This document shows, in pieces, positions 10,591 to 21,674 of a stretch of DNA of 64,000 nucleotides. The stretch lies in contig JAWZYU010000010.1 in assembly GCA_038380435.1 (NCBI GenBank), positions 41,140,135 through 41,204,134 of the forward strand, read 5' to 3'. The position numbers and the translations under genes were made by a program. The stretch's first letter is position 1; each line of letters opens with the position of its first letter. The DNA is from Ryuthela nishihirai (lineage: Eukaryota > Arthropoda > Arachnida > Araneae > Heptathelidae). Under the pieces are notes generated by a model, which ran no database searches, had not been told where the DNA came from, and was given only the letters and a program-made list of their open reading frames with translations.

Positions 10591-11160
10591 ATGATTGACA
10601 CAGAAAAGCTTGAAACTGAACTAAAAGTATTCTATTGTAGGTCTGATATTCATGAATATTGCAAATTAATTGAGCTGCTGAAATTTATTTTCGAAAATAA
10701 TCTAGATGATGTTTTTAGTGAAATTACGAAACTGATAAAAATCCTATTGACAGTTCCATGACTACATCAGAGGCAGAACGCTGCTTTTCAACATTGAAAA
10801 GACTAAAAACTTTTCTAAGAAGCACTATGAATTCGGAAAGACTAAATGCACTTGCAGTGCTTTCAATGGAGAAAAATTTCCTCAGTTGTCATCCAGAGAT
10901 CAAGGAGAAAATTATTGATCTTTTCGCGCAAATTAAAACAAGAAGAATAGATTTCATTTTTAAATGAATAGATTAAGCTTGAACTGTAACAATTTAGGTT
11001 AAAGTAAAAAATGTTTGATTTTGTTCTTTTAGGACTTTATCAAGTTTCTGAATAAATTTTCTTTTTATACATGTTTGTTTCCTTTTACACAATTTTAAAA
11101 CAAAGGCTAAAAATTTTCTGGAGCAGCACCCCCACTAATTTTAGCTACGAGCCGCCACTG
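10500..11160 (+). mobile_element. 3' part of a hAT element with intact right end
   Basis: The transposase remnant is followed by a 3' region ending TAGCTACGAGCCGCCACTG at 11160. On the other strand this is CAGTGGCGGCTCGTAGC, a typical hAT terminus. The left boundary was not found, so the start given is approximate. A 24-bp tandem duplication (ATTTATTTGCCG...) lies at about 10546-10590. Confidence 0.65.
10591..10967 (+). pseudogene. hAT transposase C-terminal remnant (ZMYM1-like, dimerisation domain)
   Basis: The stretch from ATG 10591 reads in frame to about 10758 and ends ...KILLTVP. After a frameshift it continues TTSEAERCFSTLKRLKTFL and ERLNALAVLSMEKNF to a stop at 10967. The motif T.SEAER.FS.LK...L...M...RLN.LA.LS.E is the hallmark of the hAT C-terminal dimerisation domain, in the form found in ZMYM1-like domesticated and transposon proteins. 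The single frame break and missing N-terminus make it a dead fragment. Confidence 0.8.
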
Positions 11161-11328
11161 ATGCTTTCTCTACAATGTGTGTACCAAAAGTTTCAGATTT
11201 TCTTACAAAGTAGTGAAATAAGAAATTTTCAGGGATCAGTATGAAAACGAATAGGTGAATTATGAAATAATGTTTTTTTTATCTTCGTTTTTTCTACTCT
11301 AAGTGATTTAACCTTTGAAAAGAATAAA

Positions 11329-11642
11329 ATTGTTTCCATAAAAGAATCTCTAATTCAACTTAGGTGAAAATCTGACCTTCGAAATGTAATTGACTAGCCT
11401 TGAGGCTATATAGAATTTGTAAACCACTTTGCACTGTCATTTCCGACACCAGCTCAGTATGTTCTCAATACATTACGCAGCATCAAATTATTTTAACACA
11501 TTGTATATACATAGTCATATCAGAATAATATGACCAACTACCATACATATACTATGGTAGGTGGTCAAACTATTCTGATACGACTGTGTATATCATATAT
11601 TTATTGAAGTTTAATCTTAAAACGTTAAATACATTTTATCAT
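11329..11642. repeat. Right arm of the 2.6-kb inverted-repeat structure
   Basis: Reverse complement of the left arm (9060-9312), interrupted by the short palindrome at 11511-11587. Landmarks are TTGTTTCCATAAAAG, TAATTGACTAGCCTTGAGGC, CATTACGCAGCATCAAA and ATTGAAGTTTAATCTTAAAA. Confidence 0.85.
11511..11587. mobile_element. 77-bp palindromic mini-element inside the right arm
   Basis: TAGTCATATCAGAATAATAT... pairs with ...ACTATTCTGATACGACTG to form an imperfect hairpin of about 33 bp per arm. It is absent from the matching place in the left arm, so it is an insertion. A TA-flanked, Tc1/mariner-derived miniature is the simplest explanation. Confidence 0.6.
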
Positions 11643-12888
11643 TGAAGTAATGAAATAAATGAATATTATTGAAGTGGTAAGGATTTATTTTGTTTTACCA
11701 ATCTCATACCTTGCTTACCAATTTTCTTAAGTTCCAGAGTTAGTGTAACAGTGCATATTTTGGAATTAGGTGTAAGACAGGATATAAGTTACGATCAGTT
11801 TACGCCTTAGCCAGCAGTATATTTTGTATGTCTTTTTGGTTGTAAGAGATCAAATCACTGCTCAAAGTTGCAACTGTAAAATGTTATCATTTGAAGTATT
11901 TTGTGTATTCAGGGGCTTAACCCCTTGGGTTTTGAAGGATTAATAAATCCACAGTTATTTTAAACTAACTGCCAGATTTATGTCATCATTTCAAAGTGTA
12001 ACTTTGTTTGCCTGGTGTACGAAGTTTTTTTAGAGCCAAGTGGCGACTATCTAAAATTTGGGTTGGAGAGGCGACTCGAACCAGCATATCATTGCTTAGC
12101 CCTATGAACTTCACAAGCTTGAGTTTACCTTGGACAGGAGAACCCTGTGGGAAAAGAGGGATTAGGCAGGTATATTATTAGTAATATCAAGAAAGACAAA
12201 CAAATAGCATGCTTCTGCTACTTGAACAGTCGGTGCACTCGTAGTTAGTTGACTATCCTTTGCATGAAAGTCAATACATAGCAGAAGTAGCATATAAGCC
12301 AGGATGCCTTAAATACCATTTCATAACCAACTATTTTATCTTATCATTGGTGCCCAAATTAATTGTGGCATATGTGCGCAGGAAGAGAGCTTCAGCCACA
12401 ATTACCTATCTTCAGTAGGTTATCTGATAACCATTACTTCTTGGTTCACCATTTAGAACTACACAATACAAACTTCTATTGATCGATTTCCGGCCAAACA
12501 GAATGTCGATATCGCAACCAGGGTGCACACAGCATTTGCATTAAGAGTTACACTGACGCATGTTGAGAAGGGTTCTCTTTCAAGCTTTAATGGAACTGTC
12601 TGCTATAAATAACATTGTGAATTGTCACTTTCATTTTTTTTACATATTCAAGAGCATTGTACTTTACTTACATTATTAAAGACAATTTATTTTGGATTTT
12701 CTTACTTTTTTCTTTATTAGTGCCTCTTGGGAAAAAGGAAAAATTAAATTTTTGTAATGGTATTTACTGTAAAGTTTTATAAAATGATATTATATTTATT
12801 GGGGTAAAAATAGAAGGCCTTTGATCTGTGTTTGCATTGGGGCCCAACATCTTCTAGTTACACTACTGGCTCCCTTGCTTTTGAAATA
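11643..12888. other. AT-rich intron sequence with one hAT end
   Basis: No gene seen. On the minus strand a hAT-type terminus CAGTAGTGTAACTAGAAGAT begins at 12868 and is followed by GTTGGGCCCC. Its partner end was not found. Confidence 0.4.
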
Positions 12889-14144
12889 CACTGAAGAGCC
12901 AAAACATTATGAGCAGTATCTTTATGCAAATCAATTGCAGGTAAACGATAGCACGTGTGAAGGTTATGAAATGGTATAAATAACACCTGATACTGAGCTC
13001 TGTTAATCAGTGTTATTCTTGTTCTTCAAATAAGGCAGTGGACTTAAGGAGTTTGACAAAGGCCAAATTGTAATGGCCAGACGACTGGGTCAAAGCATTT
13101 CTGGGGATGGCAAGGCTTGTGAGGTGCTCACAGTCAACCGTGGTACCTTCAAAAAAGTGGTCAGAGGATGGAAAAACCACGAACAGCCGGCAAGGTGTGG
13201 GCTGACCACACGTCATTGATGCTAGAGGTGAACAAAGGCTATCCCGTATGGTACAAGCCAACAGAAGGGATACTGTGGCACAACTTGCCCATAATTTGAA
13301 TGCTGATGATGGTAGTAATGTGTCACAACACACAGTACATCGAACTCTGTGGAAAATGGGGCTGCATAGCCACAGGCCCATTTTAACCTCAGTTCACCAA
13401 GTGCTCATGATAATCTCAGTTCATCATTGAAAGTGCCTACAATGGGCACAAGAGCATCAAAACTGGACCTTGAATGATTGGAAGAAGTCCAATCTGGTCC
13501 AATGAATCTAGTTTCTTTTTGCACCATGTGGACGGCCAGGTACAAGTGCATCATTTACCTGCACCAGGATACACCATGGGACAAAAACAAGCCAGTGGAG
13601 GAAGTGCAATGCTTTGGACAATGTTCTGCTGGGAAACTCCCCCCCCCCCCCCCCCGAGTCCAATCATCCATGTGCAGGAAACCATGATGTCTACCACCTA
13701 CCTAAACATCATTGCAGATCAGGTACATCCTTTCATGGCAACGGTATATCCCTCTAGTAGTGCCTTCTTTCAGCAGGATAATGTGCCATGCCACAGTGCT
13801 CCGATTGTTTGAGAATGGTTCGTGAAACATGAGGAAGACTTCCTCCAAATTCTCCAGACTTCAATTCAATCGAGCATCTGTTTGTGTTGGAACAGCACAT
13901 CTGATCTGCAGAAGCTCAACCACATAACGTACAAGAGTTAAAGGTTCTGCTGGTAAGGTGTTGGTACCAGATACCACAAGACACCTTTAGAAATCTTGTG
14001 TCGGGGGTGGGGGGAGTTTTCCAGCAGAACTACAAATTGTGTAAATCTTGTGTCCATGCCTTGCCAGGTAAGAGCTGTTTTGGTGGCATGTGGAGGACTA
14101 ACATCATATTAAGCAGGTGGTCATGATTTTTTGGCTCTTCGGTG
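12889..14144 (+). mobile_element. Tc1-like transposon (family T2), inactivated, with an internal inverted copy
   Basis: Ends CACTGAAGAGCCAAAACATT (12889) and, on the other strand, CACCGAAGAGCCAAAAAATC (14144), with TA on the left flank. It belongs to the same family as 44446-45664. It encodes broken pieces of a Tc1 transposase: SQHTVHRTLWKMGLHSHRP, a WSNESSFFLHHVDGQV block (first catalytic D replaced by N) and FFQQDNVPCHS (second D). A C17 run (about 13639-13655) and an extra inverted segment at about 14001-14030 are specific to this copy. Confidence 0.85.
13010..14000 (+). pseudogene. Tc1-type transposase remnant in element 12889-14144
   Basis: Frames shift several times. Recognisable order: N-terminal DNA-binding part (MARRLGQSISGDGKAC..), the HTVHRTLWKMGL block, WSNESSFFLHHVDG, a long piece 13474-13812 ending at the second catalytic region QQDNVPCHSAPIV, then a damaged SPD.NPIEHLW region (about 13857-13890). 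Inactive because of stops, frameshifts and the lost catalytic triad. Confidence 0.75.
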
Positions 14145-15060
14145 CAAGTTTTCACTGAAAGTGTACCTAAAAATAAGTGTAATAAAACTGCAGCATTGAT
14201 CTTCTCTATTGTTACTTTTGACACCTAGTTACAATACAACAGCAAGTTTTTCCCATGGAGAGGGGGAGAAAATAGTTCAAAATAGAAATTTTAGGTTGAG
14301 TAACTCACTAACGAGATCTATTGTAAATAAAGCAATCACACATATATCATAATACAATTAAAACTGCCCAAAAAAAATGAAAAAATTAATTTAGATAAAA
14401 AAAATATTTTTTATATTAATAAATAAAAATAAATGATATGTTTCTGGAAACAGAAAATATAAAAAAAAAATTAAAATTTAATTTTATTATGCAAAAGGCG
14501 ATTTTAATTTTTGGTACACCTATATTATTGAACATAAAATAATTTTTCAACTCCCTCCATGGTTATGTGCTAGTTGTGCTATCAGTTAAGAAAAGTTGGT
14601 AGTGCTTTCACACTTGCTTAAGGTTATGAAATAAAAATGTAGTAGTCAGGAGTGGATTGGCACTTCTTTTCAGAGATGCAACTGTAACAGAGGACCCCAG
14701 GATGTGACAAAAAATTTGGTTACCTTTTTCAAGATTTCAGTACTCATTCTGTTGAATTTGTACATGACACTGAAAATAGGTCCCCTCAATTCTGTAAATT
14801 TGTCCAAGATAATTATCATTAAAAACAAATCCTTCTCCTATGAGGTTCCCGAGGCCTGGGACACTAGATTCGGCACCTGATGGTAGTTATTTCAGACACT
14901 GTCAAATGGGATAACTTTGAATGTAAGGATTTTACCTAGGGTATTTTGCAATAGTTTTTTTGCTCGTGGAAACCCTGCAATCACTGATCAAGGAATTAAA
15001 TCTATTAAGTTAACACATGGTGCATATACATAATATCTAGCTTTTCTAATACATTAACTA
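14145..15060. other. Very AT-rich stretch, no gene seen
   Basis: 14340-14500 is nearly pure A/T. The part 14240-14420 (ACTCACTAACG.. ATCACACATATATCATAATAC) loosely resembles 41885-42040 and may be a third, worn copy of that dispersed repeat. Nothing else recognised. Confidence 0.3.
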
Positions 15061-16161
15061 TTCCCATGACTTTTGTCCTCTCAAAGTAGAACTAATGCGC
15101 TGTACTCGCACACTAGTTCTGTAACCAATGCAGTGGACGTCAACCGCAGAATGGTGCTGCAGTAGTCTACAAACCCAACATTCATTTCAGTGTTGTTAAT
15201 TCAGCATGGCTGTATGTCACGAGTTGTCCGACTTTGAATATGGCTTGATCGTCGGTGCCAGAAGAATGGGTCATGAAATATCAGAGATCATGAAGGAATT
15301 CAGTTTTCCCTATTGATGGCATTTCCACACATGTAAACCAGCAAACGGGATGGCCATGTGCAATTGACAAACGGAAATTGCGTTGGCTGTCACGAACAAC
15401 CAACAGATGGGCTACAGTGCATGAAATCACTGCCAATTTGAATGCAAGCTAAACACAAAACGTTTCTGAAAGGTCTGTCCATCATCACCTGCACTGCATC
15501 AGATTTAGTAGCCAAGACCCACTAGTGTCCCATTGCTTACATGTTGTCACAGAGTTCAACAACTGAAATGGGCCTGAAGACATCGAAATTGGACAGTAGA
15601 ACAGTGGCATCGGGTTGAAAGGTCCAATGAATGAAGGTTCCAGTTCCACACTGACAGGCACATTAGAGTGTGCCGTAGGCCCCATGAAGCCATGGACCCT
15701 TCCACTCTGCAAGGTACTGTTCAGACTGGAGGTGGCTCTGTGATGGTGTGGGGCATGTTCACATTGGGCTCTCTCAACCATTTGGAGCAACTGCTGAGAG
15801 ATATGAGATACGTGGAACATTCTTGCAGACCACCTGCACTCCTTCATGACTCTCCAACAAGATATGTTGCATATTCTAACAAGATAATGCAACATGTCAC
15901 CAGTCTTTGGTTGCTATGAAGGTGATCGAGGTACACTCCACAGACTTTACCATCATTAATTGGCCCCCACGGTCCCCTGATATGAATCCCTTGGAGCATC
16001 TGTGGGACACAATGGAAACAAGGTTACAATGCATGAATTCAGCACCATCCAATGCGACACAATTATGGTCTACACTGCTCGATGTGTGGCTGCACTGCTA
16101 AGGGCTCAAGGAGGACCACCCATTATTAAGCACATATCCCATGACTTTTGGCCTTTCAGTG
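15061..16161 (+). mobile_element. Tc1-like transposon (family T3) with direct rather than inverted ends
   Basis: The right end CCCATGACTTTTGGCCTTTC (to 16161, then TA) has the Tc1-type terminus when read on minus (CACTGAAAGGCCAAAAG). At the left side a similar sequence CCCATGACTTTTGTCCTCTC (15063) lies in the same, not the opposite, orientation. The interior encodes a broken Tc1 transposase. Probably an inverted or rearranged left end. Confidence 0.65.
15206..16110 (+). pseudogene. Tc1-type transposase remnant in element T3
   Basis: Starts near MAVCHELSDFEYGLIVGARR (15206). It continues through stops to RVCRRPHEAMDPSTLQGTVQ and GGGSVMVWGMFTLGSL (15668-15780). The third catalytic region WPPRSPDMNPLEHLWD (about 15961-16008, E of PLEHLW) follows in another frame. 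At least three frameshifts. Typical DD34E Tc1 organisation, dead copy. Confidence 0.75.
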
Positions 16162-16766
16162 TATTTACAAGAATTTTTTTTTAAAGAACAGCATGAAATG
16201 TTTGATATTGTCCAATTAAAGTCTAATTTGGATTTTACATCAGTTGCAAAGGTTACCCTACCTAGTGGGGGTAATAACTTAATTATTAAGTATAATAAAC
16301 AAATTTTACTTTTTATATATTGTTACAAATTAAATGGATGAAACTGAGCATGAGTTCAGTTAAATAGTTTATCACAATGATAATTCTAAAACAATGTAAT
16401 TTATTACAAAAGTATTCATTATAATTTTGCAATTAAATATTTTATACAAACAAAATTCAACCAGTGTTTATCATATGTGTGAGCAAATCTACAATCTATC
16501 GAAAATCTTACAAACTAAATGTAACTATACACCAAGCGATGAACTTTTCTGTAAGAAAAGACCAAATCTGTCTACTCGACTAACATATTACCTCTCCATT
16601 TTGATTATCATGTCTCTTGTATAACTTTCACTTCAGCGTAAACAATCCTTTGTCTTTTCTTTCCTAGTTTTACTAATAAAATTCTACACTAACTCTTTTA
16701 TAAAAACTTAGACTAACTACATTTCCTCTTGTACTCCAACTGCGCTAAATAACAACTTTATTTCTT
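16162..16766. other. AT-rich stretch, no gene seen
   Basis: Short chance ORFs only, with no repeat family recognised. Confidence 0.4.
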
Positions 16767-17810
16767 ACTAGCTGAACGTACCCGGCACTGCCCAGGTGTA
16801 ACTTATAATACGTACATTCTTATTTTCACTGCACTAAAGGCAAATTTTGTAAGTACCCCCGACACTTTAGCAGAGATTTTCGAAAGGAAGAAATTTGCCA
16901 AGTATTGACATCAGCAAGCTCTATCATAGCCCGTGTCTTAGTTTCTGTGTAAGCTATCAAGATTTTCATTTCCGTTACCACAGATTTTGCCGCTCTATCG
17001 CTCCTGTGATATTCATTCATAGTTAAAATTTCCTGCACAGCATCCCCTGTGATTGGTAAAAAAAAAAACGGCTATCCACTTGGCCTGTGGCTTCGTTTCA
17101 ACGCAAATTGTGACAGCTTGCGTCTCACTTTTAATCTGCTTATTCTGTTGTTTCCTGCACTAACGGTTAGTTTGTGAGCTTCCCCCCCCCCCCCCCCGAC
17201 ATTTTATCACAGTGTGAACACGAAGAATTTCCCAGTGTTGCAAAGGTCATTACTTATCTGGCGCTCTATTAGTCCATGGCAAACGATAGATATTTTTTTC
17301 GTCAGATTTTGGCATTCTGTAATTCCCAATGTACTTCTCTGAAAGGTCCCAAATTTCGTAGGCGAGTTACCCCCTCATGACCTCATGTTTGATTAGAAAA
17401 TCTAGTCCCTAACTGCAATGGAACACCTAAATAATGCCTTTGGAAACATGGGGAATCTGCAAACGGCAGCAGATTTAAATGCTATTTTAACTCTTTACTT
17501 TCACAGTTAGGGAGCAGTAAATGGCAACAGTAAATTTGACAGTTATTCTCGTTTCCCATAGGAATAGCATGGTAAATATTTTTAAATTGTGGTCTACACT
17601 GCTCGATTACTACTCGATTTACTAATTTATTCCATTATTTAGTAAATACTTTTGCTTTTAGTAAGCCTCCTCCCACCCCCCATTTGGACTTTTGACTTGA
17701 AATTTGGCACTGCAATCCGGACTACAACCAGAAACATTCTTTGAAAATTTGGAGGATGTAGTGATTTCCTGATGAGTTATGGCTACCTGACATCTTTTAT
17801 TATATAGATT
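16767..17810. mobile_element. Unclassified old dispersed element (CTAGCTGAACGTACCCGGC start)
   Basis: Begins CTAGCTGAACGTACCCGGCA at about 16769, a start motif I associate with abundant decayed repeats in invertebrate genomes, and ends near TTATTATATAGATTC (17797-17811), a matching style of tail. No coding region survives. It contains a C17 run at about 17181-17197. The class (LINE or other) cannot be decided from the sequence alone. Confidence 0.35.
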
Positions 17811-18051
17811 CTTCGAATCGAGTTCGTTCGATGTCGTTGGCGACGTAGCTCTCACACTGAAGCATATGCGAGCATTCATGACATATTTATCATAAATTCA
17901 TTGTAGTACGTTCATCTTTCATAACAATATATTCTATGGCTGGTCACTCAACTTTTGCAATGACCAATAGAATTACTTGAAACTGTGAATGCTAGCAAAA
18001 CCAGCAACACTTAAAAAGTGTTATCCCAAAATAACCCCAATTAATGGTTAC

Positions 18052-18409
18052 ACAATGTAATGTATGTAAATGTAATGTTTTACCTCTCAGTGGCACTTTT
18101 TGGCACACAATGGGCTAAAATTGCCAGGTCACAAGGATACAAAGGATAAGAAAAAGTTGAGGGAAGAGACCCACTGGACAACTGTTAGGAGACAGATGGT
18201 AACCTCCTGTCAAGGTCACCCAGTGTATTCTTTAATATACACAGGTAGAGGGTATGGCTCATCCACACATGGGGCATGGCTTTATGTCCCATCCAAAAGA
18301 CAGTGGCCTTTCCAAGCCCACTGATGTCCCCTACTGGCCAAGGGCAGGGTGGGGGTTTACAAGATAAATCTTGGCACTCTCCCAAGTGGACTCAAACCTG
18401 GTAACTGCA
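18052..18409 (-). mobile_element. 5'-truncated SINE family B copy with target-site duplication
   Basis: Carries the family B tail and central blocks (TTTACCTCTCAGTGGCAC, GGAGACAGATGGTAACCTCC, TTATGTCCCATCCAAAAGAC) but lacks most of the tRNA head. Flanks: CCAATTAATGGTTAC (18037-18051) and CCAATTAATGGTAAC (18410-18424), a 15-bp duplication with one difference. Truncation at the head end fits incomplete reverse transcription. Confidence 0.85.
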
Positions 18410-18444
18410 CCAATTAATGGTAACTCATATGATTGTGACACTAC

Positions 18445-18490
18445 CAAAACATTCACTTGAAGGTTGCAAAACCTTCAAGTGAATGTTTTG
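18445..18490. repeat. Perfect 21-bp-stem hairpin
   Basis: Left arm CAAAACATTCACTTGAAGGTT (written in two parts: CAAAACATTC + ACTTGAAGGTT), loop GCAA, exact reverse complement to 18490. It lies 20 bp beyond the SINE duplication. No transposon ends seen. Confidence 0.9.
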
Positions 18491-19192
18491 CAACAGGGTC
18501 CATGACAATCAAGTAGCATGTAATGGAGGCCCCAGTGCACTGCACTGTCTGCACCAGTGGTATTTCACTCCTGAACAGAATGTATTACTTCCCAGTTCTT
18601 GAAACATTTGGATTTAAACATTTTATACTCAATAAATGAGAAAAAGGAAATGTCTTCTGCAAGCAAACCATGAAATATATCACAGATAAGAAACTCACTT
18701 GTAAAAACCAGAGAAATTCTAATTAACATCCTTGCTTCAAAATATTTTTCTTTGCAGGATATAATAGGTAAGTGAAAATTCTCAAAACTCCCAAAATATT
18801 AATTTTTTTTTAACAAAACTGAGTACTGGAAGAGCTATGGAAGCTGAAATATTTATCTCAAAAGTGAACAGGGAAAAAATATTATTAAGCAATTTTCTAT
18901 CTGCATTTCTTCAAATTTCTGTAAAGATTCAGTTTTAATCAATTTCCAGACACATTTCCTATGATGGAATATCAGGTACAATTAAAATATCAGTCTATTG
19001 CAGGATGATATCATGCTGGCAAATTGTGGAAGAATTACAGGAAGATGTTTGATGATAAGTTCGCTCCTATCTCCATATCATGTGGAAATAGATAAAAAAA
19101 TTCTTTAACATCTTATGTATTGCTGCATGATAAGGAGGGAATTCTTGCAAAGCTTTTTAGTTGTCTGGCAGGTTTTATAAGTAATAAATAAC

Positions 19193-19440
19193 GAATAATC
19201 GTGGGTTCATATCCCACCCAGCTCATGACAATTTGTCCTCTAAAATTTAAATCGACGCTATAGTGCCGATTTATTAGTTGATATGGAATACGTCGAGCTT
19301 ATTTCATTAATTATTATCTGCATACTTGTAATACATGCTTCCATCTATTGGCAAATATAAATGCTGCTTGTGGCTAAATTGCCTGAATAGCACCTACATG
19401 AAAAATAAAAGAAATGTCCATAGCGCTAATTAGAGAATAT
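19193..19440 (+). mobile_element. SINE family C copy, head truncated (tRNA-derived)
   Basis: Shares with 19443-19585 the block CGTGGGTTCATATCCCACCC (box B), CAGCTCATGACAATTTGTCC, CTCTAAAATTTAAATCGACG and GATTTATTAGTTGATA. The 3' boundary is uncertain. The copy continues further than the second one, probably to the junction near 19440. Confidence 0.6.
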
Positions 19441-19442
19441 CT

Positions 19443-19585
19443 TGATCGGCAGCCAGTAGCTCAGTGGTCCAGAGCACCTGACATGTTATCAGGAGGTCGT
19501 GGGTTCGTAAACCCACCCAGCTCAAGACAATTTTTCCTCTAAAATTTAAATCGACGCTAAAGTGGCGATTTATTAGTTGATAGGC
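19443..19585 (+). mobile_element. SINE family C copy with tRNA-Thr-like head
   Basis: The head reads GCCAGTAGCTCAGTGGTCCA (box A), an anticodon arm CCTGA-CATGTTA-TCAGG that would give anticodon UGU (Thr), and a T arm GTGGGTTCGTAAACCCAC with one extra base in the loop. The body CTCTAAAATTTAAATCGACG is identical to that of the neighbouring copy. The T-loop insertion and the shared non-tRNA body show it is a SINE rather than a working tRNA gene. Confidence 0.7.
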
Positions 19586-20220
19586 TTTATAAGGTTATGG
19601 ATTTGTAAATCTCATTTAATGTTATTGAGGAATTTTCCCATGCAATAATAGTTTATGTTTTCTCACTAGATCAGGGATTTTCAAATGGGGGAGGGGGGGG
19701 AGGATCATATGAAGACATTCCAAGGGGGACATGAAATGTTTTATCTCTTTAATTATGAACTCAAATTTTTGTTAAAAGGATAGTTGGCTGATGAAAAATG
19801 AGGGGTGGAAAGGTGCAAGGGTGTCACAAAAATCTAAAAGGGGGCATTATGTGAGAAAATTTGGTTCTAGAAAATATAACATTTCAGATTTCTATCAGTC
19901 ATGGTCTTGAGAAAGAAGCTAATAGCAAATGGAAGGGGAGAGCTGACAGATTAGTGTGTAGCCAATTGATCTGGACATCTAGTGCCATTCTTTTTTTTCA
20001 TCCCTACTGAAGAGTGGTGAGCACCAAGATCTGTGAGGTCAGTCATACATGGTATTGGTACTGACCAGTTAAGCTACCAGATGAGAAAATTGCTTTGAGG
20101 CTGATTACGGATCCTGAACTTGCTGCAATTGTGGGCTTCTGTTTGGGGAAAAATCCACCGCTATGCTTTCCGTTTGTTTTTTGGTTAGCAGCCTTGAGTG
20201 AATATATGCAAAGGTATCAG

Positions 20221-20428
20221 TCATCCTGTGGTCGAGTGGTTAGCGTGCTTGGCTAGTGATCTAAGGGAGCTGGGTTCGAGCCCCGGGTAAGGCATGGATG
20301 TATGTGTCGTTTTTCTGCTGAGGTCCTGCCATCCTCTCAGACCTTCTGCTGGCATATAAACTGACAGACTCCTGTCAGACCTCTGTGGCAAGCAGTTGCT
20401 TGAGGGGGTATTTATTTATTTATTTACT
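20221..20428 (+). mobile_element. SINE family A copy
   Basis: Box A GGTCGAGTGGTTAGCGTG, box B GGGTTCGAGCCCCGG, body GGCATATAAACTGACAGACT and AAGCAGTTGCTTGAGGGGGT, tail TTTATTTATTTATTTAC. Well preserved. Confidence 0.9.
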
Positions 20429-21674
20429 TTATATCAGCTGGTGGACAATCCTAATCAGAGGCCATCACAGGTAACTGAACATTTACTTCTAAGCACACTG
20501 CCAAACTTACATTGCAAGAATCCTACCAGCATGTGTGGCTTAAGCTTTAGTAGTGGGTTGGGGGACAGGTCTTTGCCCCAGGTTTGAAGATAATAGCATT
20601 TATTAGAAACACTGTGACCATAGGGGTGCATACAGGGTTTGGTCAGGCACACTCTTATGTCTATAAAAAAAAAGTGGTTTTGCATTTTAATATAATTGGA
20701 TGATAAATTTTTTAATTAACAATTTTAAGAGCATAAATTAAATTTTAGTTTCTTTAATTTGTTTAATGAATAAAAATAATGTCCTTTATGATTGAGTAGT
20801 CAATGAATTTTTTAAAAATGAACCTTTAAAAAAAATAAAGGATAAAATTCCTTCGGTGGGAACTCTAATGAAATGTGCTATGATCATGGCATTTACATAT
20901 TAATGTGGATTTCACCAGATGCATTGCATAAGAATATTAACAATGGGCCAGACAACCCAAATGGGCTACAACGATACGAATATTAACAACAAATGGGCTA
21001 TAAGACTTGAAAAAGAAAGTTCCCGCAAAGCTGCAACCTCCTTGAATGACAACCCCAGTCAGGGGTCGATATATTAGATTCACTTACTTGTGAGTAAATA
21101 ACCTATTTGTCTTAAGTTGCTACTTATTTTAATCTACCTATTCTAAGATAGCTATGAATGCAATTATTACATTATTGATTACATATTTCACTAGGAGCCA
21201 ATCCATTTCAGTTTTCCATACTGCCTGCATTCCATTTTCTATATAGCCCTTTAGCTGAAATGTTTGCCCTGGCCTGTTCTAAACAATGCAGATAATTTTA
21301 CTTCCATTGTTTGAAATGAGAATACATTTATTACTGAAGGCACTTTACATGATACTTGGATATTTCTTAAAAGGAACATTTTTGTTTTTTTTCCTATAGG
21401 CAATTTCTGCATTCATGCCATTGCACAATGTGCAAGTGAATAATTATATTTCTAAAATTTAGTTTTCAAATGTATTTATAGTGGCAGTGCATAGTTTTTT
21501 TAAGGTAAATTATTCTTCTGAAACAACAATACTTAACAATATATTATTAAAACTACAGTACTTTAGAAATGTTACTGTCTATTATGAAATAATGAGCACA
21601 AAGTACCAACAAAAAACTGTGGGTGGCAATTATATAGAAGAGATGTACAGAATGCTTTAATAAAAAAAATTGTT
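20429..21674. other. AT-rich intron sequence, no gene seen
   Basis: No repeat family or exon recognised. ORFs of up to 76 codons in this stretch and 86 codons overlapping its end look random in composition. Confidence 0.4.

Noticed and set aside
16826..17038. 70-codon minus-strand ORF with plausible composition
   Set aside because: It lies inside the dispersed element starting at 16767 and shows no known domain; opposite-strand chance ORF is more likely.
19443..19515. tRNA-Thr (UGU) gene
   Set aside because: One extra base in the T loop and a body shared with a neighbouring copy make it a SINE.
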